NCBI GenBank assembly: GCA_012934845.2
Contig: WNNJ02001142.1
Span: forward strand, 1 to 64,000
DNA from: Pomphorhynchus laevis
Taxonomy: Eukaryota > Acanthocephala > Palaeacanthocephala > Echinorhynchida > Pomphorhynchidae
DNA: 64,000 nucleotides
Direction of reading: 5' to 3'
The notes beneath the pieces are model-generated. The model worked only from the letters and a program-made list of their open reading frames with translations, was not told where the DNA came from and ran no database searches. The position numbers and the translations under genes were made by a program. This document shows, piece after piece, positions 1 to 9,509 of this stretch (position 1 is its first letter; each line of letters starts with the position of its first letter).

Positions 1-439
1 TAATTATATACAAATTATATATAATTATATATAAATAATATATAATAATATATAAATTATAATATTATATATAAATATTATATATAATATTAAATACTGA
101 AACTATGTATTATTACTTACGACGCTATTATTATTTTTCTTCTAATTTTCAAACGAGTTTGATGAATTATTAAATTAAAAAAGGAAGAAGTTTGCATCCC
201 AAGGTGTTTACACTTTAAAATGTAAACTGTTTCACGTGATCACGTTTAAGAGACCAGGTAATGGCCAATAGCTAGGTCGCGTAGCGCGTAGAGTGAACGT
301 GGCAGATCTTTATAGATCTTGTTCCAGGCTGCAACCGTTGTAAGCAGGGCAGCTCCCTGTCAGATGCCGCTGGATAGCCGTTATAAGTTTATTCGGAGTC
401 AACTTAACTATGTGGACACCGAAAAAGCAACTTAAAAAT
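1..439. other. AT-rich stretch and short unassigned GC-richer segment
   Basis: Positions 1-110 are low-complexity alternating AT sequence with many self-complementary runs. Around 228-245 there is a short perfect palindrome, ACGTGATCACGT. Positions 245-430 are less AT-rich than their surroundings and hold no long open frame. They abut the PLE endonuclease and may be unrecognised element sequence, but I cannot assign them. Confidence 0.4.
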
Positions 440-459
440 TATGACTTAACAAAAGTTAC

Positions 460-915
460 ATGTACTCAACCAGATTGGAAAAATACGTAAGTACTAAAGA
501 TTTTAATTTTAGATTTTTTAAATGTAACAGAAAAAATTGTAAAGTTTGTGATGTTATAAATAATCATTGTATTGTAAGTAATACGACAAACAAATGTTTC
601 TCATTGAATATTAATAATAATTGTAACTGCAATACCGCAGGTGTAGTGTATCTAATACAATGTACACGTGGATTGCAATATATAGGAAAAACATATTAAA
701 TGTTAAAAACTAGGTTTAGGTAACACATATATAATATACAGCATAATAGTCAAACTATATTTCATAAACATATGAGATTAATAGGACATGATATTAAAAA
801 CTGTAAGTTATTCATTTTAGAACATATTATTGAAGAAAATATGTCAATATTAAATCAAAAACTATAATAAAGAGAAGATTTTCGGATTAAAACGCTTTAT
901 TCAATGTATCAATTA
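460..915 (+). pseudogene. GIY-YIG endonuclease domain of a Penelope-like element (decayed)
   Basis: This encodes the nicking endonuclease that PLEs use to open chromosomal DNA for target-primed reverse transcription. The amino part is cysteine-rich (CNRKNCKVC, then further Cys to CNC), consistent with the zinc-binding segment before the nuclease core. The core shows GVVYLIQC, where the GIY strand is expected, and QYIGKT, the YIG strand. Downstream in the same frame are KTRFR, an H...H segment, FILEHIIEEN and REDFRIKTLYS, which match the rest of the fold; the Glu of EHIIEE is the likely metal-binding residue. The frame stays constant over 450 bases but is cut by stop codons at 697, 721 and a pair near 865, so no full protein can be made. 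Confidence 0.8.
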
Positions 916-992
916 GAATTAGATGACGTGGTACAGGGAATTGGCGGAAGTAGTATAATACATAATAAACAACTATATTATATTAAGATGAC

Positions 993-1187
993 GTGGTACA
1001 AGACTTTCTTCAAAATCATTTATTTAATTCAATAGATGTATATTTAAAAATAGGTTACTATAAAAATATTATCAGACAGAAAATAGTTAAATATATAAAT
1101 CAATACAATAATATTAAAAATAAATTTAAAATCATTAGCGGAAAAATTTTATGGATAATAAATAATATACTTTGTATTGGAATATAA
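993..1187 (+). pseudogene. RT thumb remnant of Penelope-like element
   Basis: A 64-codon open stretch whose sequence parallels the segment after the RT palm in the copy at 29852-30202: FLQNHLxNxID, then GYYKN, IVKYINQxNNIK and WIINNILCI. It is therefore the C-terminal thumb or connection of the PLE polymerase rather than an independent gene. It ends eight bases before the terminal-repeat region. A 15-base direct repeat (921-935 and 986-1000) lies at its junction with the endonuclease, consistent with a deletion or a local duplication. Confidence 0.6.
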
Positions 1188-1205
1188 CTAGATAATCAAA
1201 TTTCA

Positions 1206-1308
1206 GCAGATGAAATACGTCATTAGCACGTGTTTGGCATGCTGCTATGCTGGGTCAAATAATATAGTCCGAAATCTGGTAGCATAGCAGCTCCTCCTGA
1301 TGACCTCT
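1206..1308 (+). repeat. Structured PLE terminal-repeat RNA element, copy 1
   Basis: A 103-base element repeated in the window at 4499, 4944, 20995 (minus) and 41239 (minus). Four helices can be drawn: outer CAGA/CTCT-type closing bases; GTCATTAG with CTGATGAC; a GGC..CCG helix (weak in this copy); and CTGCTATGCT with AGCATAGCAG. The last two interlock as a pseudoknot. The element sits immediately after the PLE coding region, so it lies in the 3' untranslated region or pseudo-LTR. Confidence 0.7.
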
Positions 1309-1345
1309 AATCCTTATTCTGATACAACTTCTAATATTTAGTCAA

Positions 1346-1639
1346 TTCATAGAAATTTACTGTAATTTTAAATTTTAATTTTTAATTTAAACTTGATACA
1401 ACTTATTTATTTTTCTTTATTATTTATCCTATTATTAAATTATGATTTATTGATTTATTGATTTTTTTTATTTTTATTTAATTATACAGTCATTTAATTT
1501 ACAGTCATTAGAATTAAACATTAAATTAAATTTTAAGTTGATATATCTGTGCAGTCATTGCTACTATTGAAATTTTGCTTACTATTTTATTCTGCACGTC
1601 ACTTTAATGTAATCCTATCTATAAGGCTACAGCAGTACG
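1346..1639. other. AT-rich tail of PLE terminal repeat, no gene
   Basis: Mostly A/T-rich sequence. Its first part (TTAGTCAATTCATA and following) continues the PLE terminal repeat seen at 4186 and 4631. Nothing coding is visible. Confidence 0.5.
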
Positions 1640-1800
1640 CTACATTTCAGTATGGGATTACCTCATCAGCTACTGATCCAATACCTACGTTTTACGTTTT
1701 GAAACGTGAAATGTAGGTATTGCTGAAATGTGAAACGTAGGTATTGGATCAGTAGCTGATGAAGTCCATCAATACTGAAATGTAGCATACAACTGTTGGC
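1640..1800. repeat. Palindromic repeat of the GGATCAGTAGCTGATGAG family
   Basis: This holds an inverted pair: CTCATCAGCTACTGATCCAATACCTACG (minus sense) followed by GAAACGTAGGTATTGGATCAGTAGCTGATGA (plus sense). The same block recurs at 37.9, 38.4, 39.5, 39.9 and 40.3 kb. The plus arm can form GTATTGG/CCA(A/T)CAATAC-type pairing and an inner ATCAG/CTGAT hairpin. Confidence 0.7.
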
Positions 1801-2590
1801 TTAAAAATATAAGATTAAAGCAAAGTGTTGAATAAAAGTCATCTAAAATTCAATGGTAACAATTAAATTTATTTCATACAATAAATATATTATTGATAAC
1901 AGATTTGTTCTCTCGAAATATTAAAACTGAATTAAATTTTCACTTACTGGATATGGCTTTTCAATTTACGATAATTAAGAAAACTTAGCAGGTATAATTG
2001 CAATTCAAAGATTTATTTTTGATTTAACGTTGAATGGAGAGATGCAAAGGGACAAGTAATTCATTGCCCTTAATTATTTATGGTATAACATTCACTGTTG
2101 TGCATCTAGTAATTCAATGTTAAGCCATTGACATTTGAGCCGTCTCTAGGATTGCTTCCTATACCCAGCGGGGGACAGTACATTTCACTGATTAGCCAAA
2201 AACAAAATGACTTTCTTTTTTAAAGTTCGTTGAAATCGTAACATTTGTGATATTATAAAGTTGAGTTATAAAGATCGGATTGTACACAAATACATTTTGT
2301 GAATTCTATTACTTCTAGTTATTACGCGCACAATCGTGCACCTTGTATTACATTACGGTGTAAAACTATTTGAGCTATATATTTGTATTTTCTGAACCAG
2401 GTAGTGGACATTATCTCATTCAACTAGCCAAAAATTCGGCGAAAAACTTTATTTTTAAAAGTGCTTTCTTTCGCAACATATACCGATTACGTAATCGGCA
2501 GATGCTGCGATTCTATTGTTTTATATTATTTTTATGCGTGTAATATTTAAAATTGCTTTTTGTTAATATATTCATACAAGATTAGTTCTC
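1801..2590. other. Intergenic AT-rich DNA, nothing recognised
   Basis: No long open frame, RNA gene or clear repeat was seen. The region holds short conserved-looking stretches, but none match other parts of the window. Confidence 0.4.
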
Positions 2591-2614
2591 CTAATATTTT
2601 CGTGTATGAATGTT

Positions 2615-3175
2615 TTGAAGCATTTTTCAAAATAGATTTCCAGAGCAGGTTATTAATCTGTTAAATGTAAGAATGTTATATTGCTAAATGCTTTAATCCT
2701 AAACATATGTCTGCAAAATAGTGTACGAATATCGTCACGACCCAGTTGCTACAATCAAATCACTAGCATATTCTGCGCCGACGATAGTACTCAGTGAATC
2801 ATCAGGGCGCAGGCACTGAGCACTAACGTTTCAATATGCTGTAATACTTGAATAGTCTATAAATAATCCAGCAATTTGCAAAATTGAACGAAACTTTCCT
2901 GCGAATTTGTAAACTCCTTACCGGTTTAACACTTTTCAAAATAGATTTCCAGAACAAGTCATTAATCTGTGAAATGTAAGGATGTTTTACTGCTCTATGA
3001 TTTTGTCCTAAATATATCTGCAAACTAGTGTACGAATATTTTCACAAACCAGTAATTTTCAACGACGAGCTGGATTCTATACCTGGACCAGTTAGGTATT
3101 ACAACATGTTGAAACGTTAGTGCTCAGTGTCTGCACTTATGATCTACTCAGTACCATCGTCGGCGCAGGATGATG
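2615..3175. repeat. Fold-back/duplicated repeat block
   Basis: Two direct copies (2618-2745 and 2933-3055) share TTTTCAAAATAGATTTCCAG and the later TAGTGTACGAATAT. Two inverted segments (2773-2847 and 3097-3170) share CTGCGCCGACGAT, CACTGAGCACTAACGTTTCAA and the outer GTAATAC. The arrangement is that of a fold-back element that has been internally duplicated. The 66-codon minus-strand open stretch inside it (2823-3023) looks incidental. Confidence 0.65.
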
Positions 3176-3179
3176 TTGG

Positions 3180-4099
3180 TGTTTAGATCGTGTTGCAACT
3201 GGTTAGTGACGATATTTATGCATTGAAGCACAGAGCATCCTTACAACTTAATAACATCCTTACATCTCACAGATTAATTGAAGCTTAAGGGCTACCATTA
3301 AATATTCACTTTATCTAAAGCAATTCAATGCAATCTAAAGAAATATAACAATCAAATTCAATCATAATCAAATACAATCGTTAGCATTTTTATGGTACTA
3401 TGTGATAAAAATAATTCAACTGTCTAGGATACTCTCTTGCACCCATCATTAGGCAGTATTGATGAGAAACAGATATGGTGAAAGCACGATAATAAAATAT
3501 TTATAATATGCACAAATCATATAATTGGGTTCAAGACAATCCACTTCAAGACTTTAGAGTGGGTGGACTTTATAATGTCCACCCAATTCAATAGATAAAG
3601 ATATTTTCTATAAATGATATCTTTGTTGTTTAAAATTAAAACGGATAAAAACACACGATTAAATGAATTTTGCATTATTCAATATAATTTATATATCCGT
3701 ATCTCAATATAATTAATTTATCTGTAATCAGGTCATTTAATTGCAGATTTAAAAACAGGTCGACATTGTGTATTAAATGGTAATTAATTAAATGGTCACC
3801 TAATAATAATTTGCAAAATATTATTCAGAATAAACATTCAATTGTAAAAACTTAGTTTTAGCATTTAAGGCTAACAATTCATATGAATCAAATAAATTTA
3901 CTTTTCGATTAAAAGTAAATTAACTTTGTATTCGATATATTCGATAAACTGTAGTTGAAATCAATTTAGTTTTGATTTTAAGTTTAGTTTAATGGTTTTA
4001 ATCTTAAAAGCATTTTAGTTTTGTCTTTATGGTAATTTTGTCAATTATTATAATGGCAATATTTTTATAAAAATTTGTGGCGCGAAAATAACAGCTTAA
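3180..4099. other. Intergenic AT-rich DNA
   Basis: No gene or RNA is visible. There is a short local repeat, GGTGGACTTTATAATGTCCACC, at about 3563-3585 that can form a small hairpin. The rest is low-complexity A/T sequence. Confidence 0.4.
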
Positions 4100-4498
4100 T
4101 ACCGAAAATACCGAAACCTGATAACAAATAGGTCCCCTTTAATGATTTTTTATCCTTTTCTGATATATCGAATGTTATTTGTTAGTCAATTCATAACAAT
4201 TGACTGTTATTTTAAATTTCAATTTTAAATTTTAACTTGATATAAATATAAATTTTATAAGATTTTATATAATTAAAAATATATTAAATATTTAAAATTA
4301 ATATTTTAAATATTGTGCTTTCAAACTAACTCTAAACTGTAACTTTTGCTATCCGCATCAAGCCGAGAGACTGCGGTGGGCATTAATAAATAACTTCTCA
4401 GATAATTATTAATTATTAATTTTTATTTATTTTTTATTTATATATAGTATAAATATGTTTGTATTTGAATAAGATTCACTAAATAATTAAATTTCATC

Positions 4499-4592
4499 AG
4501 AGGAAATACGTCATTATAATATATTTGGCCCCGCTGCTATGTTAACTTGATGAATAGGGACCGAAATCTGATAGTATACCCTAATGGCCTCT
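4499..4592 (+). repeat. Structured PLE terminal-repeat RNA element, copy 2
   Basis: A 94-base version. The closing helix AGAGG/CCTCT is intact, and the next helix is GTCATTA with TAATGGC, which keeps pairing despite base changes relative to GTCATTAG/CTGATGAC in copy 1. The GGCCCC strand is kept, but its partner has drifted to GGGACC. Confidence 0.65.
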
Positions 4593-4943
4593 ATTTCTTA
4601 TTCTGTGATACAACGTCTGTTATTTATTAGTCAATTCATAACAATTGACTTTTATTTTAAATTTCAATTTTAAATTTTAACTTGATATAAATATAAATTT
4701 TAAAAGATTTTATATAATTAAAAATATATTAAATATTTAAAATTAATATTTTAAATATTGTGCTTTCGAACTAACTTTAAACTGTAACTTTTGCTATCCG
4801 CATCAAGCCGAGAGACTGCGGTGGGCATTAATAAATAACTTCTCAGATAATTATTAATTATTTATTTTTATTCATTTTTTATTTATATATAGTATAAATA
4901 TGTTTGTATTTGAATAAGATTCACTAGATAATTAAATTTAATC

Positions 4944-5037
4944 AGAGTAAATACGTCATCAGCAGATATTTGGCCTCGCTGCTATTTTAACTTGATGAAT
5001 AGGGACCGAAATCTGATAGTATATCCTAATAGCCTCT
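4944..5037 (+). repeat. Structured PLE terminal-repeat RNA element, copy 3
   Basis: A 94-base copy in the next tandem unit. It is close to copy 2 but more decayed: GGCCTC instead of GGCCCC, and weaker long-range pairing. Confidence 0.6.
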
Positions 5038-5255
5038 ATTCCTTATTCTGTGATACAACGTCTGTTATTTATTAGTCAATTCAGAACAATTGACTTTTAT
5101 TTTAAATTTCAATTTGAAGTTTTAACTTGATATGTATAAATTGTATAAAACCTAAAATAATTATTTATTTTTAATTTATATATGGTATAAAATACGTAAA
5201 CTCAGCTGATCTGATTGATAAATCTTCTTAAAAACGCGGTATAAAATCGAAAATT

Positions 5256-5261
5256 TTTATT
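5256..5261 (-). terminator. Candidate AATAAA poly(A) signal of the kinase gene
   Basis: AATAAA on the minus strand about 60 bases beyond the kinase stop codon, a normal position for cleavage and polyadenylation. In DNA this AT-rich, a chance match is possible. Confidence 0.4.
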
Positions 5262-5319
5262 CTACACTTATCATATGATGGTATTCACAGTAAAATTTGT
5301 ACAAAAATAAAGCAAATAT

Positions 5320-6392
5320 CTACGAAAAAAGAAGTCCCCTATCAAGTGGAAATAGTGGTACATCACGTACAAATACGTGTTGAGTCATTTCCTGAGCAGT
5401 TATTCGGTTAATTGGATGTACGCTAAGTAACTTTGTGAGCAGCTCTAACGCACACCCTGTTAGTCTAGGCACGGCATCTTGCAAAGTAATTCGTTTCGTT
5501 GACGGCGGCACTAATGAATATGGATCATAACAAGCCGATATTTTATCCATGAGTGGCCAACTGTCTCTACTAGGCACTGGCAAAACTCTAAATATTGTTC
5601 TTAGCATGTCAATTTCAGACATGGCCTTAAACAAAATCCTACGTTGAGCGAGTTCAGCTAGAATGCATCCAACAGCCCACATATCAATAAAACATCCATA
5701 GCTAGTGCCTCCTAGAAGTAGCTCCGGTGGTCGGTAATACAATGTTACTACTTCATTTGTGTATATTTTAGTTGGTGCATCCATAAAACGACACATCCCG
5801 AAATCCGCAATTTTTACTAATCCCGAGGCCTTGATCAGTATGTTTTGAGGTTTAAGATCCCGATGAGCCATTTGTTTAGAGTGCATGCACTGAAGTCCGC
5901 TTGCTAATTGCCTTAAGATACTACGTACTAAGCCCCCAGGTACGTGACTTCGAGAACTATAGAATTTTAATAAACTGTATAGATCTACATCACAGTGTTC
6001 AATAATCATGTACACAAACTTTTCATAGATTTTAATGTCAAACAATTCTAAGATATTTTCATGTCTAACCGAGCGAAGCAAAGACGCTTCTCTCAGGACA
6101 TCGGTTGGAACACCTGTACTGATTTTTACTTCGCCACTTCGCTTCACTGCCACACGTTGACCGCTACGCATGTGTTCGGCAAGATATACGTCTCCATATG
6201 TGCCTGAGCCTAATTCTCCTAGAATGAAATATCCAATGTCTTCGAGATCAGGAATAACTTTTTGCTGTTTTCTCTTCGATCGATTAACATGTGGTTGTTT
6301 TTCAACAGCAACACTACTATCTTCATGATCGACAAATTTTTCTGAACTTGCGAGCAAAAGTAATTCATCAGGATCTTTATATGTTTCTTCAT
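5320..6392 (-). CDS. CDK-family (CMGC) Ser/Thr protein kinase, last coding exon
   Basis: A cyclin-dependent-kinase-like catalytic domain, complete in one exon. Numbering from the first shown Leu-Ala-Ser-Ser region: glycine loop GSGTYGDVY near residue 50, catalytic Lys in VAVKR near 72, a PSTAIRE-like helix reading GVPTDVLRE near 82-90, HRDLKPQN near 165, DFG near 185, and PPELL in place of the usual APE. The helix sequence, the HRDLKPQN form and the DMWAVGCILAEL block support CDK over MAPK or CLK. The divergent helix prevents naming the subfamily; CDK4/6-like and CDK10-like are possible. The frame is open upstream to a stop at 6409-6411 without any ATG. A pyrimidine-rich tract ending in TAG at 6393 fits a splice acceptor, so the exon probably starts at 6392 and an N-terminal exon lies further upstream. 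The tail RGLLFS ends at a TAG. Confidence 0.88.
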
Positions 6393-6411
6393 CTAAATGA
6401 CATAAAAATTA

Positions 6412-7035
6412 ACAAAAACTTAAAGTTCAAACTTTTTAACTTTTTATCCAAAATATCAATTACCGCAATATCGTCGCATATAACTGCCAACTTTATTTTT
6501 CTTAAATTCTAATTAATAGAAACTTCTCAAGCTTCTTTCAGTTATACTAACATAATGTGCGAAGTCAATATTTACCGTAAAACATATTTGCTTATCTATT
6601 TGTTGATCAAAATAAGAGAAGCATTTTATGTACGAAAGATAATCGTTAGGACAGAAGACGATCTTATTTTTTATTACAATAGATAATTCTATCATAAATA
6701 AAATATATTTTTAAAAAGGATTATATATGCTGACTAATTAATTATCAAAGCAAATATAACATAAAAATAATAGGTATGATTCATTCAGCTAATGCAAATA
6801 TATTTTTGATTATTATACAGAGAGTAATCTTGATTTAAAGAATCAATAAATAACATTATTTCGAAAATAGCAAAAAATTTAATGTCCATTTTTAATGCCG
6901 GTCAAGATTTATATGTAACAATCGATAGCAAATTATTTAGAGTTTTATCACTTTTAGATACTCAAGTTAAAAACTTGATTTTTATATTGATTTTAATAAC
7001 TCGGTTTTTTAAAACTCAAGTTTAAGACTTGATAT
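6412..7035. other. Probable kinase intron/upstream DNA, no exon recognised
   Basis: This should hold the 5' part of the kinase gene on the minus strand. No convincing short first exon was found. A 60-codon minus-strand open stretch (6513-6695) has no kinase similarity or visible splice context. Confidence 0.3.
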
Positions 7036-7230
7036 AAATATAAGTTGTATGAAATAGGGGCCGAAATCTGATAACATAGCAGTTCCTACTAATTACCTTT
7101 AATCCTTATTATGACACAACGTATGTTATTTATTAGTCAATTTATAAAAATTGACTTTTATTTTAAATTTTAAATTTTAACTTGATATAAATATAAATTG
7201 TATGAAATAGGGGCCGAAATATGATAACAA
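7036..7230 (+). repeat. Decayed PLE terminal-repeat fragments, two in tandem
   Basis: Two copies of CTTGATATAAATATAA(G/A)TTGTATGAAATAGGGGCCGAAAT occur at about 7028 and 7178. Between them are CATAGCAGTTCCT and the TTAGTCAATT box. These are the right half of the structured element followed by the AT-rich part of the terminal repeat. Confidence 0.6.
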
Positions 7231-8990
7231 ATATTAATAAATATCATTAATATGATAATTAATATTATTATTATCATATCATTAATATGATAACATAAAT
7301 AGGGTCAAAATGCTGGTAGATATCTAAAATTTTATATTCAAATTTTATTTTTGATAAAATTAATTATTAATTATTTCATTATTTTATTTTAATTTATCAT
7401 TATGTTTAATTTATAAATGATAAATTTCATGTTGGATTATAAATTTGTAATGTCTGTGACGCGTTGATTTATCTTCAATATAATATATAATATAAGTATA
7501 GAAGTAGTTCCCGATGAAAGGATTAGTTACCGATTAAAGTCCCCGATGAAAGGATTTAATTATGTATGTTATAAAACAAACAATGTACCATCAATTAATC
7601 ATCCCTTTGCTGAAATGCAAATTGGCATTTTAGCAAATGTAAATTAAATTTATCAGTTTACATTTAAAAATTCATATAAGAATTTATAAGAACTTTTATT
7701 ACAAAATTCTATTTCAACAACACAATAATAATCCAACATAAATGCTGTGGTATTTTCTCTTAATTTACATCGTTTTTACTTTTATATTTAATAAATATTT
7801 AGTATCTAAGTTAATGTCCATAAAATTCAAATTTTAGATTATAAAAGTACAAAGGTTTTCTAAACATCATGTTTTTGCATTTCATATATAATTATCTATT
7901 GTAAGGTTTTTCTCCCTTTATTCGCGATAATTTTAAAAAACTTTTACACTAAAAAGACAATTATAATTGTCTAATTATTTGATATAGAGTAAATCAAAAG
8001 CTTACCCATTTTAAATAAAGATGCGACTTTTCAGTAAATGTGATTTATTCTCTTAATTTACATCGTCCTATTTTTTTTACAATTTCTATTAGATAAGGCG
8101 AATTGATAGTTTAATATTTTTATCTGTTGATCGCAATTGATATCAAATGTATATCGATATGGATATATTTATATTTATACAAAAATATAAAATATTTATA
8201 TAAAATATTTTGAATAGTTTAAAATTAAAATTTAGTTAAATATTTCGTATTTAATACACTGCAATAAGTATACAAGAAAGTGCAACGGGATAATATGACG
8301 CTTTATAAGGAACGGAATTTCGGTTAATAGTAATTTAATTTAAATAATTTAATTAAATTAATAAAAAAGCCTTTGAAACGGATCAGCTTAAATTTAAAAT
8401 AAACAATTTTTAAGTAAGAGCAAAGTCAAACTTTCTCGCTAAATTTAAGAGATTAATTTCGAATTAGATTATTTCTACTTGATTATGTCTTATTAGATTA
8501 CTCTACTTAGATTATTTCTCTAAGCAACAATGGATTGCCAGTTTTCTAATCCTACGGCTTTAGCCATCAACTCCGGTGATGGAGTTGATGTAAATTTATT
8601 TTACAAACTTGGTATTCAATAAAGATAAGTTCTGATAGAAACTAAAATTTTAATAATTTTGAACAAATTTTACTTTACAAAATTGAATGTGAGATGAAAA
8701 TATTTAAACAGCCAATTAATTGTTTGTAAAGTATATTTTGTTGATTAAAGATTTGTTAGTGACGGATATCGAAGTAAAGAGCGCATTAATTTATAAATCT
8801 GAAAGCTTATAATTGAACATTGAAATTCATTTGAAATTTATATAAAAATAGAACCTTTATGTTTACATAATTCCTAAATATTTTAAAAGCAATAAATTTT
8901 AAGCTACATTTTTTGAGGGCATTGATTAACGGAATACTCTCTAACTTTGCAGTAAAAAATAAAAATAAATTCTTCACTATTGCAGTATCA
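7231..8990. other. Intergenic AT-rich DNA
   Basis: No supported gene. It includes local A/T palindromes (7235-7300), a duplicated CCCGATGAAAGGATT box (7510-7560) and the small inverted repeat CATCAACTCCGGTGATGGAGTTGATG (8567-8592). It probably contains intron sequence if the minus-strand exon candidate at 9018-9091 is real. Confidence 0.35.
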
Positions 8991-9017
8991 TGAAATAAGT
9001 TAAAAATTATATTTTTA

Positions 9018-9091
9018 CTTACTGTTGTTGGTTGCCAATGGTGTTGGCCACCGTGGATGCATAGGTATTCGGGCGCTATTTGCACACACAA
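9018..9091 (-). CDS. Weak candidate first coding exon with strong splice donor
   Basis: On the minus strand an ATG at 9091 opens a frame (MCVQIAPEYLCIHGGQHHW and on) that meets an excellent 5' splice site, GTAAGTAAAA, at about 9018. The short stretch is less AT-rich than its surroundings, as expected of an exon. No acceptor or downstream exon was identified, and the peptide is not recognised, so this stays a low-confidence suggestion. Confidence 0.2.
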
Positions 9092-9267
9092 TTAAAAGCG
9101 CATGTGACGTATGTGTACGGGAGGGATATTAAAAAAGGACCTTGTATGTAACCATAAAACATAACCGTGGTAGCTTCCGTCGAATACTGTGCCATTAGCA
9201 ACAACAGCATGCAAACATAACATGAAAGGCCCTTAAGCATGCTAAATTACCCTTCGAAACAAAAGCA

Positions 9268-9503
9268 GTATATAGCCTTTTGTTAATTTGTCACTGGTTA
9301 GAAGATTTGTCGTAAAGAAAGTCTTATCAGGAACCTCAAGAAAGTAGAGACACTTGAAAACACACAGTGGTTAGAGAATAAACTTAAAATGGCTTTATTC
9401 GATCGCAGTTATTTGATCAGCAGTATTAATCCTTCAATAAACCTTCTTACCCCCCCCTATATACAGATAAGAAGTTTGAATAATTTCATTGGAATTATGC
9501 AGT
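9268..9503 (+). promoter_or_regulatory. Possible TATA promoter with 38-codon small ORF
   Basis: TATATA near 9270 is followed about 22 bases later by TCACTGG, which resembles an arthropod initiator. An ATG at 9389 in good context (AAAATGG) opens a 38-codon frame (MALFDRSYLISSINPSINLL and on) ending in TGA at about 9503. No splice donor is evident inside it. It could be a small peptide gene, a first exon or chance. Confidence 0.2.
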
Positions 9504-9509
9504 GATGCA

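Larger units (their letters stand above)
440..1345 (+). mobile_element. Penelope-like element, 3' part: endonuclease, RT thumb, terminal repeat
   Basis: A degenerate Penelope-like retroelement. In order it holds a GIY-YIG endonuclease (460-915), a piece resembling the RT thumb (993-1187) and a structured terminal repeat (1206-1308). The thumb piece matches the end of the RT copy at 29.9-30.2 kb, sharing GYYKN..I+QxIVKYIN and the closing WIINNILCI. The endonuclease lies upstream of the thumb and directly abuts it, so most of the RT has been lost. In canonical Penelope elements the GIY-YIG domain follows the RT; here it precedes it, as in the permuted PLE class with an N-terminal endonuclease. 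The copy is dead, with several in-frame stops. Confidence 0.75.
4100..5165 (+). repeat. Tandem array of PLE terminal repeat, 445-bp period
   Basis: Two complete units (4186-4630 and 4631-5075) are flanked by a partial tail before (about 4100-4185) and a partial head after (5076-5165). The box TCAATTC occurs at 4186, 4631 and 5076, a regular 445-base spacing. Each unit holds the AT-rich part, the segment CATCAAGCCGAGAGACTGCGG and a copy of the structured RNA element (4499-4592 and 4944-5037). PLEs are known to form tandem or partly tandem copies with pseudo-LTRs, and this is best read as pseudo-LTRs left without coding sequence. It lies 150 bases from the 3' end of the kinase gene. Confidence 0.75.

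Noticed and set aside
1206-1308. Complete hammerhead ribozyme in the PLE repeat
   Set aside because: GAAA, GTC and CTGATGA are present, but no stem I joins the base after GTC to the base before CTGATGA, and CTGATGAC pairs instead with GTCATTAG.
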